A stretch of 64,000 bases of DNA from Mycobacterium sp. Marseille-P9652 (GCF_902652685.1 NZ_CACRUY010000005.1:62001-126000), one strand, 5' to 3'; positions 16,405-25,422 are shown, numbered from the stretch's first letter. Notes: a model not told the origin generated them from the sequence alone. Program-made: numbers and translations.

Positions 16405-17631
16405 TCAGACCGGGACCGTCGGCAGTGCCTCAGGCAAGCCGAGCATCTCGATGGCGTTGCCCCGGATGATCCTGTAAATCTCCTCCGCGGATAAACCTTC
16501 GAGCGCTTTCTGCGCGTAGGCGCGCGAATTGGGGAACGTCGAGTCGTTGTGTGGGTAGTCCGTTTCGAAAGTGATCTGATCGACGCCGATGTAGTCGCGC
16601 ACTTTGACACCGAAGTCGTCGGCGAAGAAGCACCCGTACACCCGCCCGCGGACGTAGCTGCTCGGCGGTTGGGTGATGGAGGGGTCCAACCGATCCGTCG
16701 CGGTGTTGCGGTGAAAGATGCGGTCCATCCGCTCCAGAAGGAAGGGCATCCAGCCGATCTGGCTCTCGGACAACGCCATCTTCAGGCGCGGAAACCGCGC
16801 CATCACCCCCGACATCAACCAATCGGCAAGCGCCATCTGGCTATTCAGGTTGGTCAGCGAAACGGTGACAGCGGGTGGGGCGTCCGGGGAGCTCGTCGGG
16901 AATTGCGACGACGAACCGATATGTATGCAGACCACGGTGCCGGTGTCGTCGCATGCCTGGAAGACGGGATCCCAATACCGCTTGGCGTCGTGGATACTCG
17001 GCAGCCCGATCGCCGCCGGCATCTCCGAGAATGACACGGCTCGTACACCCCGTGCAGCGTTGCGATAGATCTCGGCCGCGGCGGCCCGCGGGTCCCACAA
17101 CGGGATGAGGCAGAGCGGGATCATGCGTCCGCCGCTGTCGCCACACCACTCCTCGACCATCCAGTCGTTGTAGGCGATCACGCATGCCATGGCCAGCTCT
17201 TTGTCGTGTGCTTCGTTGAACGTCTGACCACAGAACCGGGGAAAGGTGGGGAAGCACAACGAACGCTCGACGTGGTTGGTGTCCATATCGGCCAGCCGTT
17301 CCGGCAGCGAGAAGTAACCGCGCCGCATCTCCGCGAAACGCACTGGGGCGCTGCTCATCTCCGCGGGCGGCTTACCCGCGCACGCCGTTGCCCCGCAGAT
17401 GACGACCCGCAGATCTTCGAAAGCCCAGAAGTCGGTGTGAGGGCCGTCGGCCGCGGGCCGAAACGGCCAGTGCCGACCCTCGGGGTGGTATTCCCACGGC
17501 AGGCTCACCACATGGGGTGCGGATTCGCGGAACCTGGAGGGCAACCAACGCAGGAACAGGTCAGGGGGTTCGACGACGTGGTCGTCGACCGAGATGATCG
17601 GCGGGATTTCCGGAAGCTCGGTCTCCGTCAT
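16405..17631 (-). CDS. Amidohydrolase-2 family metal-dependent hydrolase/decarboxylase
   Basis: This 408-residue TIM-barrel protein is of the amidohydrolase-2 type. It starts ISVDDHVVEPPDLF, where the usual metal-binding DxHxxE is replaced by DDHVVEP as in many mycobacterial members. FETDYPHNDSTFPNS near the C-terminus holds the conserved catalytic Asp and DYPH motif. Related enzymes hydrolyse or decarboxylate aromatic or cyclic acids; the substrate here is unknown. AGGAGGG precedes the ATG by a few bases. It is divergent from a class II aldolase gene over an AT-rich promoter, suggesting joint control and a shared catabolic route (inference). Confidence 0.82.
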   Translation of the reverse strand: MTETELPEIPPIISVDDHVVEPPDLFLRWLPSRFRESAPHVVSLPWEYHPEGRHWPFRPAADGPHTDFWAFEDLRVVICGATACAGKPPAEMSSAPVRFAEMRRGYFSLPERLADMDTNHVERSLCFPTFPRFCGQTFNEAHDKELAMACVIAYNDWMVEEWCGDSGGRMIPLCLIPLWDPRAAAAEIYRNAARGVRAVSFSEMPAAIGLPSIHDAKRYWDPVFQACDDTGTVVCIHIGSSSQFPTSSPDAPPAVTVSLTNLNSQMALADWLMSGVMARFPRLKMALSESQIGWMPFLLERMDRIFHRNTATDRLDPSITQPPSSYVRGRVYGCFFADDFGVKVRDYIGVDQITFETDYPHNDSTFPNSRAYAQKALEGLSAEEIYRIIRGNAIEMLGLPEALPTVPV

Positions 17632-17693
17632 GTTCCCTCCTTCGAGCCGGTTCAGCGTCCCGAACGCGGCTCAGGATCGGACAGCGCTTACCC

Positions 17694-17710
17694 CTATTTC
17701 TATAAAATAG
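17694..17710. promoter_or_regulatory. AT-rich dyad CTATTT-N5-AAATAG between divergent genes
   Basis: The arms at 17694-17699 and 17705-17710 are perfect complements in an A+T block (17692-17724) that is rare in this GC-rich region. It lies between the divergent amidohydrolase (start 17631) and aldolase (start 17775), where a common operator or overlapping -10 elements would be expected. Confidence 0.45.
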
Positions 17711-17774
17711 TTATTATTAGCTTTCATGGCTACCGTGATGCGGATGCTGACCGGCCGAACCCCGGGGGTGATCC

Positions 17775-18539
17775 ATGGGATCCGTTGAAACGCTGCGACA
17801 AACCGGCCCCGAAGCGGCCAAGGCGATCGCGCCGCCGTTGCCCGACCTCACACCGGCGCAGGAGTTGGCGCTGCTCGCACGGTGCCTGTTCTCGGAGGGT
17901 TACGACGATCACCTGGCGGGACACATCACCTACAAGCAGCCCGACGGAACACTGCTGGTCAATCCCTTCGGCCTGACCTGGGACGAGTTGCGGGCCAGCG
18001 ACGTGATGCGGATAGACGCCCAGGGCAATGAGATCGAAGGCAAGTGGACGGTCACACCGGCGATCACGCTGCATCTAGCCATCCACGCCGTGCGAGGTGA
18101 CATCACGTTTGCCGTTCACAACCACCCCCGCTGGTCGACGATCTGGGCTGACCTGGGACGCGCGCCGGACATCTTCGACCAAACGGGTGCGCAGTACGGC
18201 GGCGACGTCGCCGTCTATTCCGAATACGACGGTCCCGTCAACGATCCCGCCAATGCGGCCGCGGCGGCGAGGGCGATCGGTGACGCCAACGTGTGTCTGC
18301 TGGCCAATCACGGCGTGATCGTGCTCGGCTCCAGCGTGCAGGAAGTGTATTTGCGCGCGATGTCGTTCGAGTGGCGCTGCCGCCGCGCCTGGGAGGTGGC
18401 GGTGGCCGGAGGCGGACGGCCCATGGACGCTCGCATGGCCGCGCAGTTTGGGGCGCTGTTCTCGAAAACCTCGTTCCCTGGCCTCTTTGCGGCGATGTCG
18501 CGCCGCGAGCTGCGACGTGACCCGATGCTGCTGGACTGA
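17775..18539 (+). CDS. Class II aldolase/adducin-family protein
   Basis: This 254-residue protein of the aldolase-II fold has the zinc-site pattern FAVHNHPRWSTIWADLG (HxH) and LLANHGVIVLGSSVQEVYLR, with the third histidine in ANHG. The N-terminal FSEGYDDHLAGHITYKQPDG fits the family's GHIS motif. Members act as sugar-phosphate aldolases, dehydratases or decarboxylases; the exact reaction is not predictable. A GGGGGTG sits shortly before the ATG. It is divergently paired with the amidohydrolase, and the two may process one substrate in sequence. Confidence 0.8.
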   Translation: MGSVETLRQTGPEAAKAIAPPLPDLTPAQELALLARCLFSEGYDDHLAGHITYKQPDGTLLVNPFGLTWDELRASDVMRIDAQGNEIEGKWTVTPAITLHLAIHAVRGDITFAVHNHPRWSTIWADLGRAPDIFDQTGAQYGGDVAVYSEYDGPVNDPANAAAAARAIGDANVCLLANHGVIVLGSSVQEVYLRAMSFEWRCRRAWEVAVAGGGRPMDARMAAQFGALFSKTSFPGLFAAMSRRELRRDPMLLD

Positions 18540-18655
18540 GAGAACTGGTTGCCCCGTCGGCCCAGGTGGTGAATTGCCTACACCCGCGTTTCCCGGTGGG
18601 GCAGGATGATCCCGACCGAACGGGGGCTGGCCCCCCGCCCTGACGGGAGGCGACC

Positions 18656-20593
18656 ATGTGCGGATTCGTAGCCGGTCTGCTTCGCGACGCGGCGGACCCC
18701 GAGCGCGTCGACCGCGCGCTCGAGACGCTCCACCACCGGGGCCCGGACGCCGTCGGCCAATGGATGTCGCCTGATCGGCGCTGGTTCCTCGGCCACACGC
18801 GCCTCTCGATCATCGGACTGAACAACGGAGACCAGCCGATCGCCAACGCGGCCGGTGACGTCCAGATCGTCGTGAACGGCGAGCTCTATGGATACCGCGC
18901 GATTCGCGACCGCCTTCGCGCAGAGGGCTGCGCGTTCACCACCGAATCCGACAGCGAAATCGCGCTGCACCTCTACCTGCGCGAGGGCATGACCATGGCG
19001 CGCCACCTGCGCGGCGAGTTCGCGGTCGTCATCGCCGACCGCCGCAACCGGGCGATGCTCGCAATCCGCGACCGCTTCGGGATCAAGCCGCTCTTCTACA
19101 CCGTGCACCGCGGGAACGTGTACTTCGCGTCAGAGGTGAAGGCGCTGCTCGCGCTCGGCATTCCCGCGCGGTGGAACCGCGAGGCGGTGCTCGGCGAATG
19201 CTTCCACTTCCGCCCGCACTCGCGCTCGGTCTTCGACGGCATCTACTCGGTTCCGCCGGGCCACTATGCGATCGCGCAACACGGCGAGGTGAGCACTTAC
19301 CCGTACTGGGACCTGGAATTTCCGACCGCGGCCGAGATCGCGGCCGACGACCGGACCGACGCCGAGGTCGTCGCGGGCTTCCGCGACGTGCTCGACGACG
19401 CCGTGCGCGAGCGCCTGATCGCCGACGTCGAGGTCGCAAGCTATCTGTCGGGCGGGATCGACTCCTGCTCGGTGCTGGGCCTGGCCCAGCTGCACCTGGA
19501 CCGTCCCATCCGCGCGTTCACGCTCTGCTTCGAGGACGCGGCCTACGACGAGTCGGGGTTCGCGCGTGCGCAGGCCGAGCGCTCGGGATCGAGCTTTCAC
19601 CCGGTGCCCGTGCCCCCGCGCGCCCTTGCCGAGGCGTATTCCGACGCCGTCTGGCACGCGGAGACGCCGTTTGTGAACGCCCACGGTGTGGCGAAATTCC
19701 TCCTGTCGCGCGCGGTGCGTGACGCGGGCATCAAGGTGGTGTTCACGGGCGAGGGGTCGGACGAGATGCTCGCGGGTTATGCGCCCTTTCGCCGGGACGT
19801 CCTCCTCTACAACAGCGCGAGCCAGGAACCCGAGATCGTCGCGAAGCTCCTCGCGGAGATGCGGGAGTCGAGCTCGAACCGCGCCGTGCCGATGCTCACC
19901 CCGACCGAAGACGCACCGATCCCGCAGCTGGATACCGTCGCGCGCCGGCTCGGCTGGATTCCATCCTGGATCAAGACGTTCGGCGCGACGGGCGCGCAGG
20001 CGACCGAGTTCTTCAGCGCGGGCATGGCCGAGAGCGTCGCCGGGATCGATCCCTACGAGCTGACGCTCTCCCGGCTGCCGGTCGACGAGCGGCTCGCGGG
20101 CCGCGATCCACTCAACCAGGCGCTCTACCTCTGGTCGCGGATCCATCTGCCGAACTTCATCCTGACCTTCCTCTCCGACCGCATGGAGATGGCCCACTCG
20201 GTCGAGGGCCGCCTCCCGTTCCTCGACCACCGCGTCGCCGAGTACGCAGCCGGCCTGCCGATCCACATGAAGATCAACGGCATGCGCGAGAAGCACGTCC
20301 TGCGGGAGGCGACGCGCGACGTGCTGATCGAGCCCGTCTACAACCGCGAGAAGCACCCGTTCGTGACGCCGCCCGCCAAGGTCGGCGAAGAGGACGCGAT
20401 GCTCGAGCTGATGGGCGACGTCTTCGCCTCCCGGCTGCTCGACGAGCAGCCGATCTTCGATGCGGCCGCGGTCCGCAAGCTGTTCGCCTCGCTGCCCGAG
20501 CGCACCCCGGATGAGCGCACGGCCCTCGACGGGCTGTGGAACCGCGTGCTGAGCTTCACATTGATGCACCAACGGTTCTCAATGACGGGTTGA
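18656..20593 (+). CDS. asnB: Asparagine synthetase B-type glutamine amidotransferase
   Basis: This 645-residue protein has an N-terminal Ntn glutaminase domain whose nucleophile is Cys2 (MCGFVAGLLR). RDRFGIKPLFY and ASEVKALL are typical of the class. The C-terminal AMP-forming synthetase domain has the PP-loop SYLSGGIDSCSVLGLA and FTGEGSDEMLAGYAPFRRD. It would transfer glutamine ammonia to an activated carboxylate, normally aspartate. Length and sequence fit the secondary AsnB group often found in peptide or polysaccharide clusters rather than the housekeeping enzyme, so it may amidate something else (inference). GGAGG lies five bases before the ATG. Leucine is often CTC, unlike flanking genes, hinting at transfer. 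Confidence 0.85.
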   Translation: MCGFVAGLLRDAADPERVDRALETLHHRGPDAVGQWMSPDRRWFLGHTRLSIIGLNNGDQPIANAAGDVQIVVNGELYGYRAIRDRLRAEGCAFTTESDSEIALHLYLREGMTMARHLRGEFAVVIADRRNRAMLAIRDRFGIKPLFYTVHRGNVYFASEVKALLALGIPARWNREAVLGECFHFRPHSRSVFDGIYSVPPGHYAIAQHGEVSTYPYWDLEFPTAAEIAADDRTDAEVVAGFRDVLDDAVRERLIADVEVASYLSGGIDSCSVLGLAQLHLDRPIRAFTLCFEDAAYDESGFARAQAERSGSSFHPVPVPPRALAEAYSDAVWHAETPFVNAHGVAKFLLSRAVRDAGIKVVFTGEGSDEMLAGYAPFRRDVLLYNSASQEPEIVAKLLAEMRESSSNRAVPMLTPTEDAPIPQLDTVARRLGWIPSWIKTFGATGAQATEFFSAGMAESVAGIDPYELTLSRLPVDERLAGRDPLNQALYLWSRIHLPNFILTFLSDRMEMAHSVEGRLPFLDHRVAEYAAGLPIHMKINGMREKHVLREATRDVLIEPVYNREKHPFVTPPAKVGEEDAMLELMGDVFASRLLDEQPIFDAAAVRKLFASLPERTPDERTALDGLWNRVLSFTLMHQRFSMTG

Positions 20594-20732
20594 AAAGTCG
20601 GTCAGGTCGCCCGGGGCGTAGAACCGCCAGAACCCGGGTATTGCTTGCTTACGGGTTTTGATATGCCCAAGTACGAGGAGCCGTCCAGGTGGGCTGGCGC
20701 GATGCAAACCGGGCGAGCGGTGGAACCAACAC

Positions 20733-21161
20733 ATGAACCGCGACGACGACCGAAGACTGACTGAAGCGGTCGGGGAAACCACTTCAGACTTCGGCGACCA
20801 GCTTCTTGACGATGTCGAAGACGGTTCGGCCGCACCCGTGGCGGAGACCGCGGAAGCGTTGCCGAGCGGGTCGGCGTTGCTGATTGTCAGACGTGGCCCT
20901 AACGCCGGTTCTCGATTTCTCCTCGATCAGCCAGTCACCTCGGCGGGACGCCATCCCGACAGCGACATTCTTCTCGATGACATCACCGTGAGCCGCCGTC
21001 ACGCCGAGTTCCGCCTCGACGAGGAGGGTAACTGGACCGTCGTCGACGTAGGCAGCCTCAACGGCACCTACGTCAACCGTCAACCGGCGGACTCAACGGT
21101 GCTGGCCAACAACGATCAGGTGCAGATCGGTACGTTCCGGCTGGTTTTTCTGACCGGATGA
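20733..21161 (+). CDS. GarA-like FHA-domain protein
   Basis: This 142-residue protein has a forkhead-associated domain from about residue 45 to the end, with the phospho-threonine-binding motifs TSAGRHPDSDILLDD, VSRRHAEF and DVGSLNGTYVN. It resembles GarA (Rv1827), which when unphosphorylated inhibits 2-oxoglutarate metabolism. The N-terminal ETTSDF (15-20) keeps the Thr-Thr pair phosphorylated by PknG/PknB in GarA. Unlike GarA it stops right after the domain (RLVFLTG), without the C-terminal tail. It is likely a second copy. The gene follows asnB by 139 bases and ends before a strong hairpin. Confidence 0.82.
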   Translation: MNRDDDRRLTEAVGETTSDFGDQLLDDVEDGSAAPVAETAEALPSGSALLIVRRGPNAGSRFLLDQPVTSAGRHPDSDILLDDITVSRRHAEFRLDEEGNWTVVDVGSLNGTYVNRQPADSTVLANNDQVQIGTFRLVFLTG

Positions 21162-21176
21162 TCCTCGCGTGTGTGC

Positions 21177-21203
21177 GGGCCGTCGGTTCGCGGCCGACGG
21201 CCC
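21177..21203. terminator. Bidirectional hairpin terminator
   Basis: A perfect 10-bp stem (GGGCCGTCGG / CCGACGGCCC) with a 7-base loop stands between the stops of the convergent FHA gene (21161) and the hypothetical gene (21209). No U-tract follows. The position between converging genes supports a shared terminator. Confidence 0.6.
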
Positions 21204-21208
21204 CTCAT

Positions 21209-21817
21209 CTAGGGCGCGATGTACCCCCGCGGCAGCACGGAGAAGTCGACGCACGCCGCGGCCAGCAGATCCCCGAGCTGCGCCGACACCGGCGCCCGCA
21301 GTTGCAGCAACGCGCCCGCCGACGGCGCCTTCAGGCTTGCGACGTTGCGGTTGAACATCAGGTTGAGGGCGTCGGACTCGATGTCACTCCAGCCGGTGTG
21401 CACCGTCATCAACGTCAGCACCCCGATCTCGTCGCCGCCGGGGGAGAGGATCGGATGCCGCCAGGCGGAGTCCGCCTTGAACCCGGTGTGCGGACGGATC
21501 ACCGCGAGCACGGCGCCCGCGCCGTCCTCGATGCGCGCCGCGCCGTCGGCCGGGGCGATGCGCCCCACCGGCCTGCCCTGGCTGGCGACCGTGGTCGTCG
21601 AGGCCACCGCGATCGCGAGTTCGTCGCCCGCAGCGCCGGTCAGGGTGTAGTCGCTTTTGCCGCCGTTCTTGAACCCGAGAAGCACAGCGGCGCCGCCCTT
21701 TTGCTGCGCGTGCGCGAGCTCGGTGCCGTCGGGGGTGGTGAGCTGCAGACGCAGCGCGTTGGACATCGACCTGCTCACCTGCGCGGCGACCGCGACCGCG
21801 TTCCCGAGAATCGGCAT
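21209..21817 (-). CDS. Hypothetical protein, beta-rich, unknown function
   Basis: I do not recognise this 202-residue protein. It starts MPILGNAVAVAAQVSRSMSN and has alternating hydrophobic/glycine stretches such as YTLTGAAGDELAIAVASTTT and AGAVLAVIRPHTGFKADS, suggesting a beta-sheet fold. The C-terminal ALNLMFNRNVASLK is more helical. There are no cysteine pairs, signal peptide or transmembrane helix; a single Cys is near the end. Codon use is typical of a real mycobacterial gene. It is divergent from the M42 peptidase across about 108 bases. Confidence 0.6.
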   Translation of the reverse strand: MPILGNAVAVAAQVSRSMSNALRLQLTTPDGTELAHAQQKGGAAVLLGFKNGGKSDYTLTGAAGDELAIAVASTTTVASQGRPVGRIAPADGAARIEDGAGAVLAVIRPHTGFKADSAWRHPILSPGGDEIGVLTLMTVHTGWSDIESDALNLMFNRNVASLKAPSAGALLQLRAPVSAQLGDLLAAACVDFSVLPRGYIAP

Positions 21818-21925
21818 GGCGGCATAGTAGGCGCGCGGCGGCGGCCATGCACCCACGACGAGTCGCGCCCCGCCTTTCGGGGTACTGCTGCCGGTGTCCG
21901 CACGGCGACGAAGGGAAGGGAACCC

Positions 21926-23044
21926 ATGGCCGACTCCACCGATGGCCTGCTGCAGGAACTGCTGTGGGCCTACGGGCCGTGCGGCCAGGAGGAAGCGGTG
22001 CGGCAGGTGTGCGCCCGCGAACTGCAACCGTTCGTCGACGACATCTGGATCGACGCCGCGGGAAACCTGATCGGCTACATCGCCGCGGACGAATCAGCGA
22101 TGACGAACGATCAGCATCACCGGTCGACCGTCACGGCCGGGTTGGGGGGCGCCACCCGGGTGATGGCGCACATGGACGAGCTGTCCATGCTCGTCAAGCG
22201 GGTCGAGCCCGACGGCTCGCTGCACGTCACGCAGCTGGGCACCATGTATCCCGGCAACTTCGGCCTCGGCCCGGTCGCGGTGCTCGGGGAGCACGAGACG
22301 TTCACCGCGGTGCTCACCCTCGGGTCCGAGCACACCACCAAGGAGAGCCCGCGGATCTGGCAGACCAAGCCCGATCAGGGCGACCAGGCGCTCGACTGGA
22401 GCCACGTCTACGTCTTCACCGGACGCAGCCGCGAGGAGCTCGACGCCGCCGGGGTGCGGCCCGGCACCCGGGTGTGCGTCGACCGCAGCAAGAGAACGCT
22501 CGTCGAGTTCGGCGACTACGTGGGCTGCTACTTTCTCGACGACCGGGCCGCCGCGACCGCCCTGCTGCGTGCCGCCCGCCGACTGCGCGAAGGCGGCCAG
22601 CGTCCGGCCGAGGACGTCTTTCTGGCGTTCACCACCAGCGAGGAGATCGGCGGTGTCGGCGGAACCTATGCCAGCGCCACGCTGCCCGGCAGCCTCACGC
22701 TCGCCCTGGAGGTCGGACCCACCGAGCAGGAGTACGCGACCACCGTCAGCGGCGGCCCGATCGTCGGCTACAGCGACGCCCTGTGCATCTACGACAAGGA
22801 CGTGGCCGACCGGCTGATGCAGATCGCCACCGACCGCGGGCTGTCCCCGCAGGCGGCGGTGCTGGGCGCCTTCGAGTCGGACGCGTCGCACTCCAAGGCC
22901 AACGGCGTGACGCCGCGCGCGGGGCTGCTGTGCCTGCCGACGCTGAGCACGCACGGCTATGAGGTCATCGCCCGCCGGGCGATCGACGACATGGCCACCG
23001 TGATCGTCGACTTCCTTCTGGATCCGACGCGGAATACGCCGTAA
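21926..23044 (+). CDS. M42-family aminopeptidase/endoglucanase-type metallopeptidase
   Basis: This 372-residue protein resembles the M42/M20 zinc peptidase clan. Metal ligands are visible as AHMDELSML (His), CYFLDDRAAATALLRAA (bridging Asp), FTTSEEIGGVGG (Glu-Glu), EVGPT (Asp position replaced by Glu) and a late LSTHGYEV (His). The family removes N-terminal residues from peptides in the cytoplasm and often forms large dodecamers. The ATG has GAAGGGA about nine bases upstream. It stands alone, and its role in this insert is not clear. Confidence 0.78.
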   Translation: MADSTDGLLQELLWAYGPCGQEEAVRQVCARELQPFVDDIWIDAAGNLIGYIAADESAMTNDQHHRSTVTAGLGGATRVMAHMDELSMLVKRVEPDGSLHVTQLGTMYPGNFGLGPVAVLGEHETFTAVLTLGSEHTTKESPRIWQTKPDQGDQALDWSHVYVFTGRSREELDAAGVRPGTRVCVDRSKRTLVEFGDYVGCYFLDDRAAATALLRAARRLREGGQRPAEDVFLAFTTSEEIGGVGGTYASATLPGSLTLALEVGPTEQEYATTVSGGPIVGYSDALCIYDKDVADRLMQIATDRGLSPQAAVLGAFESDASHSKANGVTPRAGLLCLPTLSTHGYEVIARRAIDDMATVIVDFLLDPTRNTP

Positions 23045-23253
23045 ACGTCGCCATTTATACCAGTCGATTTCGAGCTGTCAAGAAATTCTCAATGCAAATT
23101 TAGATTGCGCGGCATCGGCCGCGCCCACCGTCTCCACCAGCGGCGCAGGGCTTTTCGCGCGACGCTGATGCCGGCCCAATAACTGCCTGAATATTCACTG
23201 AAGACCGGCGTGGCGCTATCAATATCGCCGCGCGCCGCTTCTACTGTCGATGC

Positions 23254-23496
23254 ATGCATACCGAGTACTACTTGCAACGAATTCCCGTCGAATCGGTGCG
23301 GCCCGGCTTTTCCCTGGCCATGCCGCAAGACGGCGACTACCGCCTCTTCCGCGTCGACTGCAAACAGATGTCCGAGCGCGCCGGACGACCGGTGATGGTC
23401 ACGCTGACGGCGGAAGGCGGCCGCCCCTGGGTCGTCGAGCTCGAGGCGGGCACGCCGGTGGTCCGCCTGCTCGCCGTCTGCAAGGCGGCGTCCTAG
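23254..23496 (+). CDS. Small hypothetical protein (80 aa)
   Basis: This compact protein begins MHTEYYLQRIPVESVRPGFS and contains VTLTAEGGRPWVVELEAGTP, suggesting a small beta-barrel fold. No family is recognised. Its stop overlaps the stop of the convergent methyltransferase by four bases, and the coding bias looks genuine. No strong ribosome-binding site is seen, so the start is uncertain. Confidence 0.5.
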   Translation: MHTEYYLQRIPVESVRPGFSLAMPQDGDYRLFRVDCKQMSERAGRPVMVTLTAEGGRPWVVELEAGTPVVRLLAVCKAAS

Positions 23497-24248
23497 CCGG
23501 CGCCCTGCGGCTTCGTGGCCGCGACGAACTGCAGCGCGCGCTGCGTCTGCTGTTCGATGTCGCCCAGGCCGGCGCCCGTGAACAGGTCGACGAACGCGTG
23601 GCGGTCGAACATCGTCAGCCCGATCACGCGCGCGCCGGAGGTCAGTGCGTACCGGACCGGCGGCAGGTCCGGGGCGAAGCTCGTCAGGATCGCGATGCGC
23701 CCCCCGGGCCGGAGCACCCGCACCATCTCCCGGGCGACGCCGAACGGTTCGGGTATGAGGTACAGCGCACCGAAGCAGCAGACGGCGTCGAACGTCGCGT
23801 CGGCGAACGGCAGGCTGCGCGCGTCGCCGCGCACGTAACAGGTCCGCGGCCCGCTGTTGTCGTGCACCGCGCGCGTCAGCATCGGCTCGGAGATGTCGAA
23901 CCCGACCGCCAGGCCGCCGTCCGGCAGCTCTTCGGCCAGCGGCCCGGTGAAATTGCCGGGGCCGCAGGCGACGTCGAGTAGCCGCCGCGCCGTCGACAGG
24001 CGCAGGGCCGTCGCCGCGCGGCGCTGTTCGGCGCCGGTGGTGACGCCGCTGGCGACGTAGAACGACGTCGGGCGCCACAGCCGCTCGTAGACGGTCGCGA
24101 CGAACGGACTGTTCATCGCGCGCTGGGCGAACGTCGGCACCGGAGCGCTCGTCGATTCCCCGAGCACGTCGAGGAAACCGTGGCGCAGCGCGGCGGACTC
24201 GGTGAGCAGACCGCGGGTTGACTCGACCGGATCGGGGCTCAATGGCAT
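23493..24248 (-). CDS. Class I SAM-dependent methyltransferase
   Basis: This 251-residue cytoplasmic methyltransferase has motif I LLDVACGPGNFTGPLAEELP, motif II AVGFDISEPMLTRAV, ARSLPFADATFDAVCCFGAL as motif IV, and VLRPGGRIAI as motif VI. This is the UbiE/Methyltransf_11 pattern. An N-terminal segment of about 85 residues (PTFAQRAMNSPFVATVYERL) occurs in mycobacterial lipid and quinone-like methyltransferases. The substrate is unknown. It is divergent from hddA by 97 bases. Confidence 0.82.
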   Translation of the reverse strand: MPLSPDPVESTRGLLTESAALRHGFLDVLGESTSAPVPTFAQRAMNSPFVATVYERLWRPTSFYVASGVTTGAEQRRAATALRLSTARRLLDVACGPGNFTGPLAEELPDGGLAVGFDISEPMLTRAVHDNSGPRTCYVRGDARSLPFADATFDAVCCFGALYLIPEPFGVAREMVRVLRPGGRIAILTSFAPDLPPVRYALTSGARVIGLTMFDRHAFVDLFTGAGLGDIEQQTQRALQFVAATKPQGAG

Positions 24249-24345
24249 GGCTTTCGTTGCGGCCGCTTCGTGCGCGGGTGACCTCTGGGCAGGCTAGCGG
24301 ATCGCCGAAAGTCCGCTGGTAAAACTGTTATTCTGTGCCGGTTCT

Positions 24346-25422
24346 GTGATGGACGCTGAATCACCGACGATGGGGATTGCACGTGGCGCGTCGGAAGCCG
24401 ACCCGGTGACACGCCCGCGCATTCGCGCCCGCGCCCCGCTGCGAATCTCGTTCGCGGGCGGCGGCACCGACGTCCCCCCGTTTCCGGCCACCGAGGGTGG
24501 CTGCGTCCTGTCGGCGACCATCGACCGCTACGCGCAGGGATCGCTCTCCCCGCGCACCGACCGCATGGTCACCATCGAGTCGGTGGACTTCAAGACCACC
24601 CACGAGATGACCCTCGACAGCGAAATCCTGTACGACGGCAGCCTCGACCTGATCAAGGCCGCGGTGCGCCGGTTCGGCCGAGAGGGCACCGAGGGTTACG
24701 ACCTGGTGTTGCGGTCCAGCGCGCCGCCCGGCTCGGGGTTGGGTTCGTCGTCGACCATGATGGTCGCCCTTACCGGCCTGCTCGCCGACCACTACGGCGT
24801 GCCGCTGGGGGAGTACGAGACCGCGCAGCTGGCGTGCGCCATCGAGCGCGAGGACCTGGGCATCACGGGCGGCATGCAGGACCTCTACGCCGCCACGTTC
24901 GGCGGATTCAACTTCATCGAGTTCACCGACCACGTCATCGTCAACCCGCTGCGCATTCGTGACGAGATCGCCTTCGAGCTCGAGCTCAGCCTGCTGCTGT
25001 GCTTCACGGGCATCACCCGTGACTCCGCGCGGGTGATCGAGGACCAGACGCGCCGCGCCACCAGCGGCGCCGACGACACCCTCGCCGGGCTGCGCGCGCA
25101 GAAGGAACTGGCGGTCGCGATGAAGGCCGCGCTGCTGCGCGGAAAGCTCAACGACTTCGGCGCCCTGCTGGGCGAGGCGTGGATCCAGAAGAAACGCATG
25201 TCGCCCTACATCAGCAACGAGCGCATCGACGAGCTGTACGACCTGGCCCTGCGCAACGGCGCGCTGGGCGGCAAGATCACCGGCGCCGGCGGTGGCGGCT
25301 ACATCCTGCTGTTCTGCGACTTCGCCCGGAAGCACCGCCTGATCGAGAGCCTCGAGGCCGCGGGGGGCACGATCACCGAATTCGCCTTCGAGAGCAAGGG
25401 ATTGACCACATGGGTGGCATGA
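24346..25422 (+). CDS. hddA: D-glycero-D-manno-heptose-7-phosphate kinase
   Basis: This 358-residue GHMP kinase phosphorylates C1 of heptose-7-phosphate for GDP-heptose synthesis. The N-terminal RAPLRISFAGGGTDVPPFP, the ATP-binding loop SSAPPGSGLGSSSTMMVALT and the C-terminal ITGAGGGGYILLF are all intact. The start is the ATG at 24346; a second at 24349 or 24370 is possible. Its TGA overlaps the gmhA start. In M. tuberculosis the equivalents are Rv0113-Rv0115 with different surroundings; here the genes are in the order hddA-gmhA-gmhB. A nucleotidyltransferase (hddC) is not in the window. Confidence 0.9.
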   Translation: MMDAESPTMGIARGASEADPVTRPRIRARAPLRISFAGGGTDVPPFPATEGGCVLSATIDRYAQGSLSPRTDRMVTIESVDFKTTHEMTLDSEILYDGSLDLIKAAVRRFGREGTEGYDLVLRSSAPPGSGLGSSSTMMVALTGLLADHYGVPLGEYETAQLACAIEREDLGITGGMQDLYAATFGGFNFIEFTDHVIVNPLRIRDEIAFELELSLLLCFTGITRDSARVIEDQTRRATSGADDTLAGLRAQKELAVAMKAALLRGKLNDFGALLGEAWIQKKRMSPYISNERIDELYDLALRNGALGGKITGAGGGGYILLFCDFARKHRLIESLEAAGGTITEFAFESKGLTTWVA

